Below are positions 26,589 to 33,442 of a DNA stretch of 64,000 nucleotides, in pieces. The stretch covers positions 62,001 to 126,000 of the forward strand of contig NZ_JAUOQE010000004.1 of NCBI RefSeq assembly GCF_030547545.1, written 5' to 3'. Each line of letters starts with the position of its first letter. Position 1 is the stretch's first letter. The stretch comes from Amphritea sp. 1_MG-2023 (GTDB lineage: Bacteria > Pseudomonadota > Gammaproteobacteria > Pseudomonadales > Balneatricaceae). The translations under genes were made by a program, and so were the position numbers. The notes below the pieces were generated by a model. That model did not search any database, was not told the DNA's origin, and saw only the letters and a list, made by a program, of their open reading frames with translations.

Positions 26589-27014
26589 TTAGCTGCTCAA
26601 TAGCACTGCTATGGCGGCTTCAGCACAGTCGATATCCTCAGCGACCTTACCTCCAGACACACCAACAGCGCCAACCACCACGTCATCAAGTCTAGCCGGA
26701 AGGCCACCGCCAAACAGCGCCACTTTGTCATGTTGTGCTAAACCGTTGGCCAGCACCGACTGCCCTTCCAGCACATCAGCCCATCGATCTGTCTTGGATT
26801 TAAACTGCACCGCGGTATACGCTTTTTTCTCCGCATAATCCATCGATGGCAGCGGCGCCCCCGGTTCACGCAGTGACACCAAGCGGTTACCCGCACTATC
26901 GACCACCACAACATTAATCTTAATACCTAATGCATTACCTTTATTAATAGCGGCCTTGGCCATTAATAAAGCACTATCCAATGTCAGCGATAGTTGTACA
27001 TGAGTCTTATTCAT
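26589..27014 (-). CDS. GlcG/HbpS family heme-binding-like protein
   Basis: A 141-residue member of the GlcG/HbpS (DUF336) family, small proteins that bind heme or small ligands; function in this organism is unknown. Family features are LTLDSALLMAKAAI, VVVDSAGNRLVSLREPGAP, YAEKKAYTAVQF and the glycine-rich end VVVGAVGVSGGKVAEDIDCAEA. There is no signal peptide, so it is probably cytosolic. The ATG has AGGAAAA upstream. It stands alone, with no glycolate genes nearby. Confidence 0.85.
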   Translation of the reverse strand: MNKTHVQLSLTLDSALLMAKAAINKGNALGIKINVVVVDSAGNRLVSLREPGAPLPSMDYAEKKAYTAVQFKSKTDRWADVLEGQSVLANGLAQHDKVALFGGGLPARLDDVVVGAVGVSGGKVAEDIDCAEAAIAVLLSS

Positions 27015-27220
27015 CGGTTTTCCTATGATATTTTCACTGTCGGCAGGTTGTTATTGATCTAGCGTTGATTACACCGTATTTTAAATCGACTCACGGGCTG
27101 ACTCAAAACAGCGTCAGCTGCGCGTTAGATTTACTGCGACCCCGTCATCGTGTCATAACAATTGCATCGCTGAATCCCTTTACTCTATGATCGTTATACC
27201 CATAACCAACAGGACAGATT

Positions 27221-27562
27221 ATGACACACATCACCTCAGAAATTTTAGCCTACCACGCGCATGTTTACTTCGACGCGAATAGCCTCAAACAAGCGGAAGA
27301 ACTGTGCGAGCAGGCGCGTTATACACTGAATATATCGATGGGTCGAATCCATCAAAAATGCGTAGGCCCGCACTCTGAGTGGAGTTGTCAGCTATCCTTT
27401 AGCGCTGAACAATTTGCCGATGTCATCCCTTGGCTTATGCTCAATCGACATGGGCTCACTGTGTTTATTCACCCCGTGACAGGCAATGATCTCAACGATC
27501 ATACGCACTACACCATGTGGCTAGGCGATAGTAAACCGCTCAATATCGCGCTATTTCAGTAA
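27221..27562 (+). CDS. DOPA 4,5-dioxygenase family protein
   Basis: A 113-residue protein with the pattern of the DOPA 4,5-dioxygenase family: YHAHVYFDANS near the start, GRIHQKCVGPHSEWSCQ in the middle and NRHGLTVFIHPVTGNDLNDH then MWLG at the end. The conserved histidines (HAH, GPH, IHP, DHTHY) would bind iron. The bacterial members are poorly characterised and the substrate is unknown. An ACAGGACAG site lies upstream of the ATG. It is a single-gene unit. Confidence 0.87.
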   Translation: MTHITSEILAYHAHVYFDANSLKQAEELCEQARYTLNISMGRIHQKCVGPHSEWSCQLSFSAEQFADVIPWLMLNRHGLTVFIHPVTGNDLNDHTHYTMWLGDSKPLNIALFQ

Positions 27563-27775
27563 ACAGCCTTCACCTGCCTCAGTAACGTCCGTTAGCATCA
27601 AACGCCATGCCTTGCGGCCCCCGCCGTAAGGTTGAACACAGCACGTCGTGCCTATAGTGATAATCATAACAACACGCCCCCTGTGAAGCTCAGCTTTACA
27701 GCGCCCGCCTTCGGCCTTAACAGCCACTTGCTTACTGTCGTCTCGACGAAAACAAGAATATGATGGATTATTAAT

Positions 27776-27811
27776 TTAGCGATTGCTAATATATAAGTCA
27801 GCCTAAGACTT
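27776..27811. promoter_or_regulatory. Paired inverted repeats, candidate operator
   Basis: TTAGCgattGCTAA is followed 5 bases later by AAGTCagcctaaGACTT in an A/T-rich stretch. Both are perfect short palindromes with spacers. They lie about 300 bases before the NifX-like start, so the link to it is uncertain. Confidence 0.3.
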
Positions 27812-27885
27812 AGCTGCAATGAAACAGGCCAAATAAGCAGCCCTGAATCGAACGTTTTAAACTCAAAGCGCTCGATTAAAGCTTT

Positions 27886-27946
27886 GAATCAAAGTTCTGA
27901 ATCAAAGTTCTGAATCAAAGTTCCGAATCAAAGTTCCGAATCAGAG
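27886..27946. repeat. Tandem repeat, 13-bp unit, about 4.7 copies
   Basis: Units at 27886, 27899, 27912 and 27925 read GAATCAAAGTTCT (twice) then GAATCAAAGTTCC (twice), with a partial fifth GAATCAGAG at 27938. Related degenerate bits (CTCAAAG, GATTAAAG) precede the block. It is noncoding. Confidence 0.92.
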
Positions 27947-28115
27947 CAGCCGACAACAGCAGCGTTTAACAAACGGGCATTTAACTAACAGGCGTTTAAT
28001 ACAGAGAAGCGCGGGTAAAAACCACAGATGCTCATCAGGCCGGTGAACATCCATAACCAGATAACGATACCGTCGCGACTTAAACAGCCATGCAATATCA
28101 CTAGGAGATAGGCTT

Positions 28116-28433
28116 ATGAAAATTGCCGTAACCAGCCAAAATCGGAAAACCGTGACAAAACACGCCGGCACCTGCCGTAAATTTTGGATCTACACTATCG
28201 TTGATCAACAGATCACCGAACAACAGTTACTCGAACTCCCCAAAGAACAGTCTTTTCATAACAGCGAAACCGCTGGGCCGCTCGTAGAGATGATCGATGT
28301 CCTACTCACCGGCGGCATGGGCGAAGGCCTGCCGCGACGGCTAGCCCGCAGCGGCATTACAGCACTGATTACCGATGAGACCGACCCGACTACCGCGGTC
28401 AATCGCTATCTGGAATCGCAGGTAGCGCTCTAA
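28116..28433 (+). CDS. NifX/NafY-type dinitrogenase iron-molybdenum cofactor-family protein
   Basis: A 105-residue single-domain protein of the Nitro_FeMo-Co family, which bind metal clusters or metallo-cofactors. Family hallmarks are MKIAVTSQNRKTVTKHAG at the start (the ligand-binding turn), the acidic/His stretch around SFHNSETAG and the glycine turn LLTGGMGEGLPRRLARSGI. No nif gene lies in the window, so a nitrogenase role is unlikely; such orphans often have unknown metal functions. A strong AGGAGA ribosome-binding site lies 10 bases before the ATG. Confidence 0.88.
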   Translation: MKIAVTSQNRKTVTKHAGTCRKFWIYTIVDQQITEQQLLELPKEQSFHNSETAGPLVEMIDVLLTGGMGEGLPRRLARSGITALITDETDPTTAVNRYLESQVAL

Positions 28434-28449
28434 GATGAAAAGAGCTTAC

Positions 28450-28481
28450 CCTGCCCGCCGGTTGACACAGCCTCGGGCAGG
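28450..28481 (+). terminator. Hairpin after the NifX-like gene, probable terminator
   Basis: CCTGCCCG and CGGGCAGG pair perfectly over 8 bp around a 16-base loop. CTTAATAAATAG follows, so the U tract is poor. It starts 17 bases after the stop codon. A second hairpin, CGGCAAC/GTTGCCG, lies at 28517-28542. Confidence 0.45.
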
Positions 28482-28575
28482 CTTAATAAATAGCGCTTAC
28501 CGCCGACAAGCCATAACGGCAACAGTCATCGAGCCGTTGCCGAGACGCCCAGCCAGGCGACCTCAACTCACCATA

Positions 28576-29631
28576 CTAACCCAGCTCGTTATCGAGATCT
28601 TCCGGCATGGGGTGAGCCTCGATTTGTTCGGTAATCCGCTCCACCTGCTTTTCGGCCGCTAAGCTACTCGCCTCAAAGCGTGCCAGGTGATACAAAGCAT
28701 CACCCTCATTCACCACCGGAATATTATTCTGGCCGATGATAATACCCGAGTTCGGCGCTATCACTTCCTCCTCTTGAGTGCCAAATGGTGACGCGACAAT
28801 ACCCATCGATTGACCCTTACTGACGCGTTGCCCCACCGATACAACCGATCTAAAAACCCCATCTGAATTAGTTCGCAGCCATGACGAGGAGTTTGCCACA
28901 ACCGAAGTTAACTCTTTTTTCGGGCGTTTCAGTGCCGGCAACATGTTGAGGTAACGCGCCACATTCATGACCCCTCGAATACCGCCGCGAATCGCACTAT
29001 CATCGAAACGCAAGGCTTCACCCGCTTCATACAAAATCAGCGAAATACCCGCCTCATCGGCACACTGCCGTAAGGAGCCATCCCGAAGTTTAGAATCGAT
29101 TATCACCGGTGCACCAAAGGCACTGGCCATCTCTCGCGCAATCGGATTATCAAGATTGGCTCTAATCTGTGGCATATTGCTACGATGAATAGCCCCCGTG
29201 TGCAGATCGACAACATGAGTACAATGCCCAAGGACTTGTGTACGGAAGATATAGGCAATACGGCTGGCCAACGAACCCTTTTCACTGCCGGGGAAGCAAC
29301 GATTAAGATCGCGTCTATCGGGCAGATAACGACTCTGCTGAATGAAACCAAAAATATTCACTACCGGTACGATAATCAGTGTACCCGCTATCCGTTGCAG
29401 CGACTTATGTTTCAATAGCTGACGACAGATTTCAACGCCGTTTAGCTCATCTCCATGAATCGCTGCACAAACCATTAACGTTGGGCCCGCCCGTCGACCG
29501 TGAATCACCTCAATATCTAAATCCAAGTGAGTATTGGTGTACAAACGGGCCAGATCTACATGGATAGTTTTACGTTCCCCAGGCTGCACAACACAGCCGG
29601 CAATCTCGATAGGCTGATTCAATTTAGACAT
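28576..29631 (-). CDS. Succinylglutamate desuccinylase/aspartoacylase-family zinc hydrolase
   Basis: Predicted zinc-dependent deacylase or carboxypeptidase (M14 relative) of 351 residues. Zinc ligands are H59 and E62 in AAIHGDELNGVEI and H144 in VVDLHTGAIHR; RRDLNRCFPG is the family substrate motif. The C-terminal 110 residues form a beta-rich biotinyl-like domain (VGQRVSKGQSMGIVASPFG, EVIAPNSGIIIG). It is third in an operon after the RimB-like protease and RimK, only 6 bases after rimK. That setting suggests it acts on a RimK-made glutamyl modification, which is inference. No arginine catabolism (ast) genes are near. Confidence 0.9.
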   Translation of the reverse strand: MSKLNQPIEIAGCVVQPGERKTIHVDLARLYTNTHLDLDIEVIHGRRAGPTLMVCAAIHGDELNGVEICRQLLKHKSLQRIAGTLIIVPVVNIFGFIQQSRYLPDRRDLNRCFPGSEKGSLASRIAYIFRTQVLGHCTHVVDLHTGAIHRSNMPQIRANLDNPIAREMASAFGAPVIIDSKLRDGSLRQCADEAGISLILYEAGEALRFDDSAIRGGIRGVMNVARYLNMLPALKRPKKELTSVVANSSSWLRTNSDGVFRSVVSVGQRVSKGQSMGIVASPFGTQEEEVIAPNSGIIIGQNNIPVVNEGDALYHLARFEASSLAAEKQVERITEQIEAHPMPEDLDNELG

Positions 29632-29637
29632 GCTTGC

Positions 29638-30549
29638 TTAACCTTTGCCACGAGTACGTGTTGAAGCCTTTTTGGCTTCCATATTTTTTTCAATAAAACT
29701 AATAATACTGGACGCGACATCTTTACCCGTCGCCCGTTCAACGCCTTCAAGGCCGGGACTGGAGTTAACTTCCATCACCAAGGGGCCCCGCTCTGAACGC
29801 AACAGATCCACTCCAGCAACATTCAGGCCCATCGTTTTCGCGGCTAACACCGCGGTTGCACGTTCTTTAGGCGTAATACGCACCAATGATGCCGAGCCAC
29901 CGCGGTGTAAATTAGAACGGAACTCACCCTCTTTACCCTGTCGTTTCATGGCCGCAACCACCTTATCGCCAATCACTAAGCAGCGAATATCGGCCCCACC
30001 CGCCTCTTTAATAAATTCCTGCACCATAATGTTGGTCTTCATTCCCATAAAGGCTTCTAGCACGCTCTCAGCAGCCTTACGGGTTTCTGCCAACACCACA
30101 CCAATCCCCTGAGTCCCTTCCAGTAGTTTCAGCACCACCGGTGCACCACCGACCATATCCAACAGATCAGGGATATCACCCGGTTTACTGGCAAAGCCCG
30201 TGATCGGCATACCGACTTTCTTACGGGAAAGTAACTGCATGGAGCGCAACTTATCCCTTGAACGACTAATCGCCACTGATTCGTTCAGGGGGTAGACTCC
30301 CATCATCTCCAGCTGACGCAGTACCGCCGTGCCATAGAAAGTCACGGAGGCGCCGATACGCGGAATCACCGCATCAAAGCTACCTAAGTCTTCGCCTTTA
30401 AAGTGAATACTGGGCTCTTCAGAGTTGATATTCATATAACAGCGCAATACATCTAACACTTTAACTTCATGACCCGCCGCTTCAGCCGCTTCGATCAAAC
30501 GACGAGTGGAATACAGTGATACATTTCGGGACAAAATTGCAATTTTCAT
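29638..30549 (-). CDS. rimK: RimK-type alpha-L-glutamate ligase
   Basis: ATP-grasp ligase that adds glutamates to the C-terminus of ribosomal protein S6 and can make poly-alpha-glutamate. The 303-residue protein (E. coli 300) begins [21 protein letters not shown] and has [17 protein letters not shown], the ATP-binding [17 protein letters not shown], the [18 protein letters not shown] strand and the metal-binding end [14 protein letters not shown]. The ATG follows AAGGA. It sits between a RimB-like protease (8-base gap) and the zinc deacylase (6-base gap). The C-terminal [11 protein letters not shown] is a basic extension. Confidence 0.95.
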   Translation of the reverse strand: MKIAILSRNVSLYSTRRLIEAAEAAGHEVKVLDVLRCYMNINSEEPSIHFKGEDLGSFDAVIPRIGASVTFYGTAVLRQLEMMGVYPLNESVAISRSRDKLRSMQLLSRKKVGMPITGFASKPGDIPDLLDMVGGAPVVLKLLEGTQGIGVVLAETRKAAESVLEAFMGMKTNIMVQEFIKEAGGADIRCLVIGDKVVAAMKRQGKEGEFRSNLHRGGSASLVRITPKERATAVLAAKTMGLNVAGVDLLRSERGPLVMEVNSSPGLEGVERATGKDVASSIISFIEKNMEAKKASTRTRGKG

Positions 30550-30557
30550 AAGAGTCC

Positions 30558-31013
30558 TTATAACTCAGGCTGTTGTGTGCCTGGGGATATTAAGTAAGCG
30601 CCTTCTGGGTCGACTAAAAAGCGGCCATTCATGGCAGTTCGACCAAGCAGCATTCGAAAACGCATGGTATCTCGGCTGGTCAATGTCAATTCAATCGGAT
30701 ACTGCTGCTCGCCAATCACGACATTAGTTTCAATCACGTAACGCTGACTCTGATGACCACCGGAATCGGTCACGGTGCGAATATCCTTAACCGGCATTTC
30801 ACAGGTTACCACCTCGTCAGTGTCATACTGATGAGGATGAACATCGAAGCTGACCCAATCCTTTCCCTCGCGCTGAAAAGGTTCGACACGAAATGCATGT
30901 AAAGCAGAGGTACGCGCGCCTGAATCGACTTTCACTTTAATCTGTTGAATGCCCAGCTCCGGTAGTGATACCCATTCGCGCCAACCAATTACTTTTTTAT
31001 ATTCATTGCTCAA
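30558..31013 (-). CDS. RimB-like ATP-dependent zinc protease family (retropepsin-type aspartic protease), TTG start
   Basis: A 151-residue protein with the retropepsin-like motif [11 protein letters not shown], its aspartate at residue 30. It belongs to the family misnamed ATP-dependent zinc protease, which includes Pseudomonas RimB that trims glutamates added by RimK. Later blocks are [18 protein letters not shown] and [19 protein letters not shown] chose the TTG at 31013 because GGAGG lies 7 bases upstream and it gives [11 protein letters not shown]; the longer frame to 31067 lacks a site. It is the first gene of the RimB-RimK-deacylase operon. Confidence 0.88.
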   Translation of the reverse strand: MSNEYKKVIGWREWVSLPELGIQQIKVKVDSGARTSALHAFRVEPFQREGKDWVSFDVHPHQYDTDEVVTCEMPVKDIRTVTDSGGHQSQRYVIETNVVIGEQQYPIELTLTSRDTMRFRMLLGRTAMNGRFLVDPEGAYLISPGTQQPEL

Positions 31014-31208
31014 AACAATCCCTCCGCCATCCAACTGCGAATTTAAGTAACCTATGACAAACTGCAAAGTACAGCTAATTCACCGCCCCCGCGTTTACAG
31101 GTTAATGACCATTAATACCGCAATAGAGCAGGCTCATCTGCGTATTAGATACGTTAGGGAGACTATATACATCATTATTGACGGCACGGATAGCTGAGAA
31201 ACAAAGTT

Positions 31209-31319
31209 ATGAAAAAAACCGTCTTTTATCGATTCAATGCATCAAAACAACGCCGATTCACCCGACCATCCGGTACCCATCACTCCACCCGCGCACGCGC
31301 TGTTATCAAACGGCACTGA
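31209..31319 (+). CDS. Possible 36-residue basic peptide (doubtful)
   Basis: ATG to TGA encodes MKKTVFYRFNASKQRRF and then a tail rich in Arg, His and Thr ending VIKRH. It is strongly basic and has no hydrophobic segment. The upstream GAGAAAC is only a weak ribosome-binding site. Open frames of this size occur by chance in 700 bases, so this is kept only as a candidate. Confidence 0.2.
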   Translation: MKKTVFYRFNASKQRRFTRPSGTHHSTRARAVIKRH

Positions 31320-31494
31320 GATCAAACGACACGGGATTAACCATCACTAAGCTCGCTTGACGTTCCGCGTGGGAGCCCTGCCGATTTGAGCCCCACCAGC
31401 GGGCGAAACTCGTTAGCGGTCTCATTCATAACGGCTGACGCAACATTAATTGATTATAGTATTAAAACGGCGATCAACCGCTATAATTGCCTTG

Positions 31495-31668
31495 GGAAGG
31501 TGCGAATAAGTCCGTTATATTCTCTGCGGACATTAGAATGGCCAGATACGCGAAAGCCAGTGCAGCGAAATGTCTGGACCTTTTCAAGCTGGCTGACAAA
31601 GTAGATGACCATTCTAATATCCGCCCTTCGGGGCTTACAGAGGCGTAATTGACTTATTCGCACCTTCC
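31495..31668. mobile_element. Miniature inverted-repeat element (MITE) with IS5-type ends
   Basis: A 174-bp noncoding element has perfect 18-bp terminal inverted repeats: GGAAGGTGCGAATAAGTC at 31495-31512 and its complement at 31651-31668. A second, inner imperfect repeat (17 of 19) pairs 31526-31544 with 31606-31624. CTTG flanks it on both sides (31491-31494 and 31669-31672) as a 4-bp target duplication. The ends resemble the IS5 terminal repeat (GGAAGGTGCGAACAAG), whose transposase would mobilise it in trans. No transposase remains. It sits immediately upstream of tamA. Confidence 0.88.
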
Positions 31669-31708
31669 CTTGAGGCCTCCTCAGCAATATAACAATAGAC
31701 ACCGGATA

Positions 31709-33442
31709 ATGACTCTGACACGCCTGATACTCGTATTAATGCTCAGCAGCACCTCATTGCCGTTGCTAGCAGGCACGCTTGCCATCAGCCTTGAGGGGGT
31801 CAACGCTGAACAAACGCTCAATATCCGTCATTTTCTGAGTATTCAAGCACTGGAAAAACAGCAGATAAGCAATCCAAGTCGATTACGATACCTGCATAAT
31901 CTCGCCGAAAGTGAGATCAAAACAGCGCTACAGCCCCTCGGTTTTTATCAACCAACAATCAATACAAAACTGATCAAACAGGGGCAGGACTGGCAAGCAC
32001 ACTACCGCATTGTCCCCGGTCCGCTGATGCGTATCACGCATGTCGATATTCAACTCTCCGGCGAAGCTCAAGACGATCCTGCCTTCACACAGCTGTTGTT
32101 AAAACCAACACTACGGATAGGCCAACCGTTCATTCACAGCCAATATGAGCAGTTCAAAAAACAGTTAAGTTCATTAGCCGTTGAACGCGGCTATTATGAC
32201 GCCGAGCTCACACAACATCGGGTTGAAGTCAATCTGTCAGACTACTCATCAAGCGTGACACTGCATTTCAATAGTGGCCCTCGCTTTAAGGTCGGCAAGA
32301 TTAGTTTTGCCCCCAACCCACTGGATAATACCTTTCTGCAGTCTTATGCGTTGTTCTCCTCGGGAGATCCGGTACACAACCGTCAATTGATCGATCTGCA
32401 AAGCGCCCTGATCGATAGTGATTACTTTCAACGGGTCGAAGTGCGCCCGCTCTGGAATGAGATGAGTAACACCGAAGTGCCCATATTCATCGATCTAGAT
32501 GCCAACAAGAAAACCAAATATCAAACGGGGTTAGGTTATGGCACGGATACCGGCGCGAGAATGAAACTCGGCATGAGCAAACGCTGGCTCAACAATCAAG
32601 GACATCAGTTCAATACGCAACTGCTAACCTCCGAAATAATCACCAACCTCTCGGCAGAATATTCCATTCCGGGCGTCAATCCTCGTGAAGATCGTTATGC
32701 GATTCAACTGAGTTTACTGGATGAATATTCCGATAGCATCGATACCCGCAATTACACCATCGGCCTCTCGAAGCAACAACAACGGGGCAGTTGGCAACAA
32801 GTACTCGCACTTAACTATCAACAGGAAGCATCGACCTTTAGTGGCGAGACGGATACCTCTCACTTTTTGATCCCTCAAGTTAACTACAGCACACTGTCGA
32901 CCAAAAACCGCCTTCGGGTTAAACAGGGTTATCGTCTGGCAGCGCAACTTCGCGGTAGCAGTCAAGCGCTGCTATCCACCGAAGACTTTATTCAAACCCG
33001 TCTGACGGCTAAAGGTATCTACAGTTTAAGCAATAAACTCCGCATACTCGGTCACGCAGAAGTCGGCACCACTTGGGTGAATAATTTCGACGCCCTACCC
33101 GCCAGCCTGCGTTTCTTTACCGGCGGTGATAACAGCGTACGCGGCTATGACTATAAAAGCCTCGGGCCGCGTGATGATAGCGATGACGTGATCGGAGGAC
33201 GCAACCTGTTGGTCGGCAGTGTTGAAGTCGATTATCGCTTAATCGACAATTGGGGCGTGGCTGCGTTTATTGATAGTGGTAACGCCTTCGATGATACCCG
33301 CATCAGCCTGTATACCGGTATCGGCATCGGCTTACGCTGGTTCTCTCCCGTCGGCCCAGTACGTTTCGATCTTGCGGTGCCGCAAAATAACGACGCTGAC
33401 AATAGTGTGCATCTGCATTTCAATCTAGGAGCCGATCTGTGA
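31709..33442 (+). CDS. tamA: Translocation and assembly module outer-membrane protein TamA
   Basis: Omp85-family outer-membrane barrel that works with TamB in envelope assembly. Starting at the ATG at 31709 gives a 577-residue protein, the same length as E. coli TamA, with the signal MTLTRLILVLMLSSTSLPLLAG. Three POTRA domains occupy roughly 25-265 and the barrel follows. FFTGGDNSVRGYDYKSLGPR is the Omp85 VRGY/F motif, and the last strand ends FDLAVPQNNDADN...HFNLGADL. The frame is open to 31649, inside the mobile element, but that start would spoil the signal peptide. Its stop overlaps the tamB GTG (GTGA). Confidence 0.94.
   Translation: MTLTRLILVLMLSSTSLPLLAGTLAISLEGVNAEQTLNIRHFLSIQALEKQQISNPSRLRYLHNLAESEIKTALQPLGFYQPTINTKLIKQGQDWQAHYRIVPGPLMRITHVDIQLSGEAQDDPAFTQLLLKPTLRIGQPFIHSQYEQFKKQLSSLAVERGYYDAELTQHRVEVNLSDYSSSVTLHFNSGPRFKVGKISFAPNPLDNTFLQSYALFSSGDPVHNRQLIDLQSALIDSDYFQRVEVRPLWNEMSNTEVPIFIDLDANKKTKYQTGLGYGTDTGARMKLGMSKRWLNNQGHQFNTQLLTSEIITNLSAEYSIPGVNPREDRYAIQLSLLDEYSDSIDTRNYTIGLSKQQQRGSWQQVLALNYQQEASTFSGETDTSHFLIPQVNYSTLSTKNRLRVKQGYRLAAQLRGSSQALLSTEDFIQTRLTAKGIYSLSNKLRILGHAEVGTTWVNNFDALPASLRFFTGGDNSVRGYDYKSLGPRDDSDDVIGGRNLLVGSVEVDYRLIDNWGVAAFIDSGNAFDDTRISLYTGIGIGLRWFSPVGPVRFDLAVPQNNDADNSVHLHFNLGADL

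Larger units (their letters stand above)
27563..28115. other. Intergenic region with repeats upstream of the NifX-like gene
   Basis: This 553-base gap shows no coding frame I would accept. It contains TTAGC-gatt-GCTAA (27776-27789), AAGTC-n7-GACTT (27795-27811), and a 13-bp tandem repeat block at 27886-27946, all ahead of the NifX-like gene. A long A/T-rich part at 27750-27800 could hold its promoter. Confidence 0.6.
31014..31708. other. Intergenic region between the rimK operon and tamA, containing a miniature element
   Basis: These 695 bases separate two divergent operons. The promoter of the rimK operon must lie in the first part. A 36-residue basic frame sits at 31209-31319. The IS5-type miniature element fills 31495-31668, leaving 36 bases of leader between its target-site copy and the tamA ATG. 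No other gene is evident. Confidence 0.7.

Noticed and set aside
27886-27946. CRISPR-like reading of the tandem repeat
   Set aside because: Units are 13 bp and contiguous, with no spacers and no cas genes nearby.
29645-30112. 155-residue open frame opposite rimK
   Set aside because: Antisense to a well-conserved ATP-grasp gene; composition follows the complementary codons and there is no ribosome-binding site.
31649-31708. 20-residue N-terminal extension of tamA starting inside the mobile element
   Set aside because: It would place a polar leader before the signal peptide; the ATG at 31709 gives the exact E. coli length.
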